From Leifsonia shinshuensis (GTDB lineage Bacteria; Actinomycetota; Actinomycetes; Actinomycetales; Microbacteriaceae), in assembly GCF_013410375.1 (NCBI RefSeq), contig NZ_JACCFL010000001.1, positions 558,001-622,000 of the forward strand: 64,000 nucleotides of DNA. The letters run 5' to 3'. A program made the position numbers and the translations under genes. Positions 60,201 to 64,000 of this stretch are shown here, piece by piece. Below the pieces are notes generated by a model. The model searched no databases and was not told the origin of the DNA. It saw only the letters and a list, made by a program, of their open reading frames with translations. Position 1 is the first letter of the stretch; every line of letters starts with the position of its first letter.

Positions 60201-61034
60201 ATGGCTGAGGATCGTCAAGAGCAGGACCGTTCGCCCGAAGCGGACGTGGTCGCACTGATCGAGCGCTCACTGGTCGCCGTCCGACGCGACCAGTCGCGCC
60301 GCCGCCCGATGGGCCCGTGGGACCACGGCGGCTACCCCGGCCGCGGTCACGGCCCCCACGACCACACCGGCACGGGACCCGACCAAAACCGCACCGCCAA
60401 CGGGAGTGACAGCGCCAACCCCGACGGCGCCGACCGCAGCCACTCCACCACCGGCACCGGCGACACTGACCCCCGCAACGGCGCCGCCGCCCGCGACCGC
60501 CACAACGACGACACCGACGCCCGCAACGGCACCGCGCCCCATGACCACCACAACGGCCACTCCCACCCCGCCCACGGCTTCGACCCGCACGCCTGGGGCG
60601 CGCGCGGCCCCTGGGGTGGCGGCTTCCCCGGCCCCTTCGGCGACTCCGCCCGCCCCGGCCCGGGCCGCCGAGGCCGCGACGGGTCGCTCGGCCGCTTCGC
60701 CCGCATCCGCATGCTGGAGGCGCTCGCCGCCGCCGACGCGGAGGGGCGGCAGCTCTCCGTCAGCTCCCTCGCCACCGCCATCGGCGTCGATCAGCCGCGC
60801 GCGAGCCGGCTCGTACAGGAGGGCGTCGAGCGCGGCCTCGTGCGGCGGATCCCCGACCCGTCCGATGCGCGGCGGGCGCTCATCCAGCTCACCACCGCCG
60901 GACGCTCGCAGCTCGGCGAGGTCCAGGACCACCGCCGCTCCGCCGTCGAGACCGCGCTGGCCTCCTTCACCCCGGAGGAGGCGCGCACCTTCGCCGAGCT
61001 GTTCGCCCGCTTCGTCCAGGCCTGGCCCCGCTGA
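60201..61034 (+). CDS. MarR-family regulator with His/Asp/Asn-rich insertion
   Basis: A 277-residue protein. Residues 12-35 form the first dimer helix (EADVVALIERSLVAVRRDQS). Residues 36-164 are low complexity, with Gly/His/Asp/Asn (GPHDHTGTG, HDHHNGHSHPAHG). Residues 165-245 are a typical MarR winged helix: FARIRMLEALAAADAEGRQL, VSSLATAIGVDQPRASRLVQ, RGLVRRIPDPSDARRALIQL, and a C-terminal dimer helix. A normal MarR protein has about 150 residues without the insertion. It is divergent from the even longer MarR-like protein; the two share the design and the segment (D/P)AWG. Confidence 0.9.
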   Translation: MAEDRQEQDRSPEADVVALIERSLVAVRRDQSRRRPMGPWDHGGYPGRGHGPHDHTGTGPDQNRTANGSDSANPDGADRSHSTTGTGDTDPRNGAAARDRHNDDTDARNGTAPHDHHNGHSHPAHGFDPHAWGARGPWGGGFPGPFGDSARPGPGRRGRDGSLGRFARIRMLEALAAADAEGRQLSVSSLATAIGVDQPRASRLVQEGVERGLVRRIPDPSDARRALIQLTTAGRSQLGEVQDHRRSAVETALASFTPEEARTFAELFARFVQAWPR

Positions 61035-61040
61035 CGCGCC

Positions 61041-61337
61041 CCCGTCGCCAACGGAGGACATCCCGCCTCCCGCGCCCCCGGTCTCCTCCGTTGACTGCCG
61101 CGCCCCGGTGTGTCGGCCCCGGTCTCCTCCGTTAGCGTCCCCGTCGCCAGCGGAGGACATCCCGCCTCCCGCGCCGCCGATCTCCTCCGCTGACTGCCGC
61201 ACCCCGGCGTGTCGGCCCGGATCTCCTCCGCTAGCGTCCCCGTCGCCAGCGGAGGACATCCCGCCTCCCGCGCCGCCGATCTCCTCCGTTCACTGCCGCG
61301 CCCCGGCGTGTCGGCGCCGATCTCCTCCGTTGCCGAC
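61041..61337. repeat. Three 99-bp tandem repeats with a conserved hairpin
   Basis: Units at 61041-61139, 61140-61238 and 61239-61337, exact period 99. In each, CA(A/G)CGGAGGA pairs with a downstream TCCTCCG(T/C)T(G/C), about 25 bases apart; copy 1 pairs A-T where copy 2 pairs G-C. A second TCCTCCG motif lies near each unit's end. The array fills the 317-bp convergent gap 61035-61351, which has no supported gene. It has no distinct spacers, so it is not CRISPR. Confidence 0.9.
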
Positions 61338-61351
61338 GCCGCGCCCGCGAC

Positions 61352-62782
61352 CTACCGCGGCGACCGGACCGGGATCAGCAGCCCCAGCCCCACGAGCAGC
61401 ACCACCACGATCCCGAGGATCCCCCAGTACTGCGCCCCACCGACCGCGACGAACAGCGCGAACAGCAGCGGTGCCACGAACGACACCGCGCGTCCGCACG
61501 TCGCGTACAGCCCGAACACCTCCCCCTCGCGTCCGGCCGGCGTCACGCGCGCCAGGAACGTCCGGCTCGCCGACTGCGCCGGCCCGACGAACAGGCACAG
61601 GATCAGGCCGAACACCCAGAACGCGATCGCCCCCGCGTCGTGGAGGAAGAACACCGCGAGGCCCGCGATCACCAAGCCCACCAGCGCCGTCACGATCACC
61701 GGCTTCGCCCCGAACCGGTCGTCGAAGCGCCCGGACAGCACCGTGCTGACGCCCGCGACGACGTTCGCCGCGATGGCGAACACGATCACACCCGACTGGC
61801 TGAACCCGAACGTCCCCTTGGCGAGGATGCCGCCGAACGTGAACACCCCGACCAGCCCGTCCCGGAACAGCGCCGACGAGATGAGGAACAGCACCGTGTT
61901 CCTGCTCTCCCGCCACAGCGCCCCGAGGTCCCGGAACAGCAGCCCGTACGAGGCGAAGAACCCGACCCGCGGCAGCCGCCGGTTGGCCGGCGCCTCCGGC
62001 ACCTTCAGGAGCACCGGGATGGAGAGCGCGAGCGTCCAGATCGCGGCGACCACCGCGACGAGCCGGTAGTTGAGCCCCTGGTCGGTGGTGACGTGGAGGA
62101 CGCCTCCCGTGCCGTCGCCGTTGGGGGAGGCCAGCAGCACGAGCACGATGATCAGCAGCAGGATGCCGCCGAAGTAGCCACTGGCCCAGCCGAGTCCGCT
62201 CACCCGGCCGACCGTCTTCGGCGTGGACACCTGCACCAGCATCGCGTTGTAGTTGACGGTCGCGATCTCGTAGAACACCGTCCCGACCGCGACGAGCACG
62301 ACGCCGAACAGGAAGAATGACGGCTCCCCGACGACGAAGAACATCAGGGCCGTGATGACGACGACCACGCCGGTGTTGATCCCCAGCCAGAGCTTGCGCC
62401 GCCCCGAGCCGTCGGTGCGCCGGCCCAGCACCGGGGCGAGAACCGCGACGACGATCCCGGCGATCCCGATGCCCCACGCCAGTCCGCTGGAGAGCCCGGC
62501 GATCGCGCCGGTGACCGCGTGGTGCGCGGGACCCGAGGCGTCCTTCTCCGCGTCCTGCGCCGCGACCAGCCCGGGGGAGATGAAGTAGCTGGAGGTCAGG
62601 TAGACGGTGAAGACGAACGTCGTGATGACCGCGTTGAAGGCGGCGCCGCCCGCGTCCCACAGCGCCCACGACGCGACCCAGCTGCGCGGGATGCGGCGCT
62701 CGGTGGAGCTCTCGGCGAAGATCGGGCTCGCCGCGGTCGCGAGGGCGTCGCCGTCCCCGCCGGCCGGTCGTTCGGTCGTCAT
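61352..62782 (-). CDS. MFS transporter (UMF1/Atg22-like)
   Basis: A 476-residue membrane protein with about 12 helices: SWALWDAGGAAFNAVITTFV at the start, LGRRTDGSGRRKLWLGINTG (motif A loop), GWASGYFGGILLLIIVLVLL and GPAQSASRTFLARVTPAGRE. These segments resemble the UMF1/Atg22-type MFS branch. Start ATG 62782 is chosen because an earlier in-frame ATG at 62845 would overlap the next gene; no strong ribosome-binding site is seen. Confidence 0.88.
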   Translation of the reverse strand: MTTERPAGGDGDALATAASPIFAESSTERRIPRSWVASWALWDAGGAAFNAVITTFVFTVYLTSSYFISPGLVAAQDAEKDASGPAHHAVTGAIAGLSSGLAWGIGIAGIVVAVLAPVLGRRTDGSGRRKLWLGINTGVVVVITALMFFVVGEPSFFLFGVVLVAVGTVFYEIATVNYNAMLVQVSTPKTVGRVSGLGWASGYFGGILLLIIVLVLLASPNGDGTGGVLHVTTDQGLNYRLVAVVAAIWTLALSIPVLLKVPEAPANRRLPRVGFFASYGLLFRDLGALWRESRNTVLFLISSALFRDGLVGVFTFGGILAKGTFGFSQSGVIVFAIAANVVAGVSTVLSGRFDDRFGAKPVIVTALVGLVIAGLAVFFLHDAGAIAFWVFGLILCLFVGPAQSASRTFLARVTPAGREGEVFGLYATCGRAVSFVAPLLFALFVAVGGAQYWGILGIVVVLLVGLGLLIPVRSPR

Positions 62783-62831
62783 GGGGACAGCGTAGGGCGT
62801 GCCGGGGAACCGGCGGTGAACGCGCGCGAGG

Positions 62832-63464
62832 TCAGTCGCCCGCACCCGTCACGTGGGCCCGGAACCACGCCGTCACCGGCTCGCTGTCGTGGAGGAACCG
62901 CGCGATCCGGTCGGCGGCCTCCGGGGTCGCGAACCACTCGGGGATGCCCCAGTCCGCCCAGGTGATGATCCCCTTGTACCGCAGCAGCTCGGCGCGCGGA
63001 TGGTCGCCCGGGTAGCCGCGCGGGGAGGTCTTCAGCTGCTCGGGGATCTCGATGCCGATCCCGGAGCCGCGCAGCGTGGCGAGGGCGGCCTCCAGCTCCT
63101 GGCCGGTGCGCGGGGCGTCGACGGCACGTCGATAGCGGTCGAGCTGCTCCTTGTCGAGCTGGTACACGCCCGCCCCGCCGGCGAGTCCCTCCGCGGAGAC
63201 CTGGACGTACCCGCCGCGCTCGAACGTGAGCGCCGCGTGCAGCTTGTACGGCGACTTGTCCGGGGAGAACCGCACGTCCCGGTAGGGACGGAACAGCCGC
63301 CCGGCGCCGAAGGCCGGCTCGAGCGCCTCCGCGAGCGCGTGCATCGGCGCCGCGACGCGATGCTCGTAGCGTTCCCGGTTCTCCAGCCAGAACGCCTTGT
63401 CGTTGCGGAGGGTGAGCTCCCGGTAGAAGGCGATCGCGTCGGGGTCGAACCCGGTGAATGTCAT
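62832..63464 (-). CDS. DUF2461 domain-containing protein
   Basis: A 210-residue soluble protein with the DUF2461 layout: IAFYRELTLRNDKAFWLENR, RPYRDVRFSPDKSPYKLHAA, YVQVSAEGLAGGAGVYQLDK and TSPRGYPGDHPRAELLRYK. Function of the family is unknown. ATG 63464; a longer frame to 63971 is noncoding. Confidence 0.92.
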   Translation of the reverse strand: MTFTGFDPDAIAFYRELTLRNDKAFWLENRERYEHRVAAPMHALAEALEPAFGAGRLFRPYRDVRFSPDKSPYKLHAALTFERGGYVQVSAEGLAGGAGVYQLDKEQLDRYRRAVDAPRTGQELEAALATLRGSGIGIEIPEQLKTSPRGYPGDHPRAELLRYKGIITWADWGIPEWFATPEAADRIARFLHDSEPVTAWFRAHVTGAGD

Positions 63465-63542
63465 GGCCCGATCGTACGTCGGCGCGACGACCGCCCGGGA
63501 TGGGAGGTTGTCCGGCCGGGCGAAGGTGCGGATGCTGTCGGT

Positions 63543-64000
63543 ATGGAGACGATGACGGTTGCGGTCGCCGGCGGAACAGGCGTGGTGGGCGCACGCACGG
63601 TCGAGGCGCTGAGGAGGGCGGGGCAGGAGGCGGTGGTGCTGAGCCGCTCCGAGGGCACGGACCTCCTCGCGGCGGCCCGCGACACCGGGGAGGCGCACCG
63701 GCTCGCGCGAACTCTGGAGGGCTGCGCGGCCGTGGTGGACGTGACGTCGGTGACGACGATGGGAGGCGCGGCTTCCACGCGCTTCTTCGAGGCGGTGACG
63801 ACGGCGCTCCTCACCGCGGAGCGCGCCGCCGGGGTGACGCACCACGTGGCGCTCTCGATCGTGGGCGCGGCGGCCGCTCCGTACGCCTACTACGCCGGCA
63901 AGGCGGCTCAGGAGCGGTTGGTGATGGCGAGCGGCGACTCCTGGAGCCTGCTGCGTGCGACGCAGTTCCACGAGTTCGCGTCCCAGCTCGCCGCGCGTTC
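63543..64000 (+). CDS. NAD(P)-binding (NmrA/SDR-like) protein, 3'-truncated by window edge
   Basis: The first 152 residues of an open frame that runs off the window. MTVAVAGGTGVVGARTVEAL is an atypical-SDR/NmrA Rossmann start (GGTGxxG). CAAVVDVTSVTTMG follows, then HHVALSIVGAAAAPYAYYAG and KAAQERLVMASG (YxxxK-like), with LLRATQFHEF. It is probably an NAD(P)H-binding oxidoreductase or redox sensor of about 250 residues. Divergent from the DUF2461 gene. Confidence 0.85.
   Translation, partial: METMTVAVAGGTGVVGARTVEALRRAGQEAVVLSRSEGTDLLAAARDTGEAHRLARTLEGCAAVVDVTSVTTMGGAASTRFFEAVTTALLTAERAAGVTHHVALSIVGAAAAPYAYYAGKAAQERLVMASGDSWSLLRATQFHEFASQLAAR

Noticed and set aside
61041..61337. CRISPR-like array
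   Set aside because: The 99-bp units are near-identical over their whole length, with no short repeats separated by unique spacers and no cas genes.
1..64000. tRNA, rRNA, riboswitch or insertion sequence
   Set aside because: No cloverleaf, rRNA-like stretch, known riboswitch core or transposase was seen by reading; a covariance-model scan would be needed to exclude small RNAs.

Overview
The window is about 70% G+C, with many GTG starts, 4-bp ATGA/GTGA gene overlaps and dense operons. It looks like a chromosomal segment of a high-GC actinobacterium. The proteins point to Microbacteriaceae (Leifsonia-like): a DUF7882-type small protein, an actinobacterial gas vesicle cluster, a dUMP-forming type dCTP deaminase and type I Idi. 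No rRNA, tRNA, CRISPR array, transposase or phage gene was seen.

Layout. (1) 1-19.6 kb: a probable organosulfur or small-amide utilisation region. It holds six LLM-type flavin monooxygenases (one cut by the window edge), a GNAT acetyltransferase, a five-component Dpp-like ABC importer (fused ATPases), two M20 amidohydrolases, an ATP-grasp ligase, a rhodanese, an FMN reductase and a PhzF-like isomerase. The parts resemble the acetylate / oxidise / deacetylate logic of the Bacillus S-alkylcysteine salvage pathway. (2) 19.7-24.0 kb: a minus-strand Mrp-type cation/proton antiporter operon, E-F-G-DUF4040-(MbhE+B)-C-D. It lacks the large MrpA antiporter domain. (3) 24.1-28.3 kb: an SDR oxidoreductase, then a three-gene operon (acyl-CoA-dehydrogenase-like, PIG-L deacetylase/methyltransferase, glycosyltransferase). 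(4) 28.4-35.0 kb: a ten-gene gas vesicle cluster with unusual acidic and low-complexity tails, including a GvpA-family protein with a four-cysteine zinc-ribbon-like tail. (5) 35.0-41.5 kb: DUF7882 protein, fatty acid desaturase, cold shock protein with an in-frame upstream ORF, and the Hen1-Pnkp RNA repair pair. (6) 41.5-49.5 kb: a beta-propeller lipoprotein, a sortase-type surface protein, a VOC protein, a CDF transporter, then a scar where an MFS remnant abuts a 5'-truncated ABC permease followed by its ATPase. (7) 49.5-58.5 kb: DHA2 efflux pump with TetR regulator, acyltransferase, polyprenol-mannose glycosylation pair, SGNH hydrolase, dCTP deaminase, Idi. (8) 58.6-64.0 kb: two divergent MarR-like regulators, each interrupted by a long His/Asp/Gly-rich insertion and separated by two palindromic operators; then three 99-bp tandem repeats, an MFS transporter, a DUF2461 protein and the start of a NAD(P)-binding protein.

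How the parts fit. Region 1 reads as import plus FMNH2-dependent oxidative cleavage of a C-S or C-N substrate. The gas vesicle operon is apparently complete for an actinobacterial type (A, F, L, G, O, K, two further GvpA paralogues, SRPBCC protein and a membrane-anchored accessory protein). Hen1 and Pnkp overlap by 4 bp and form the known bacterial RNA end-repair and 3'-methylation system. The two His-rich MarR-like proteins look like a self-regulating pair, perhaps responding to metal. Starts were chosen from ribosome-binding sites, overlaps and family lengths, so several could shift by a few codons.
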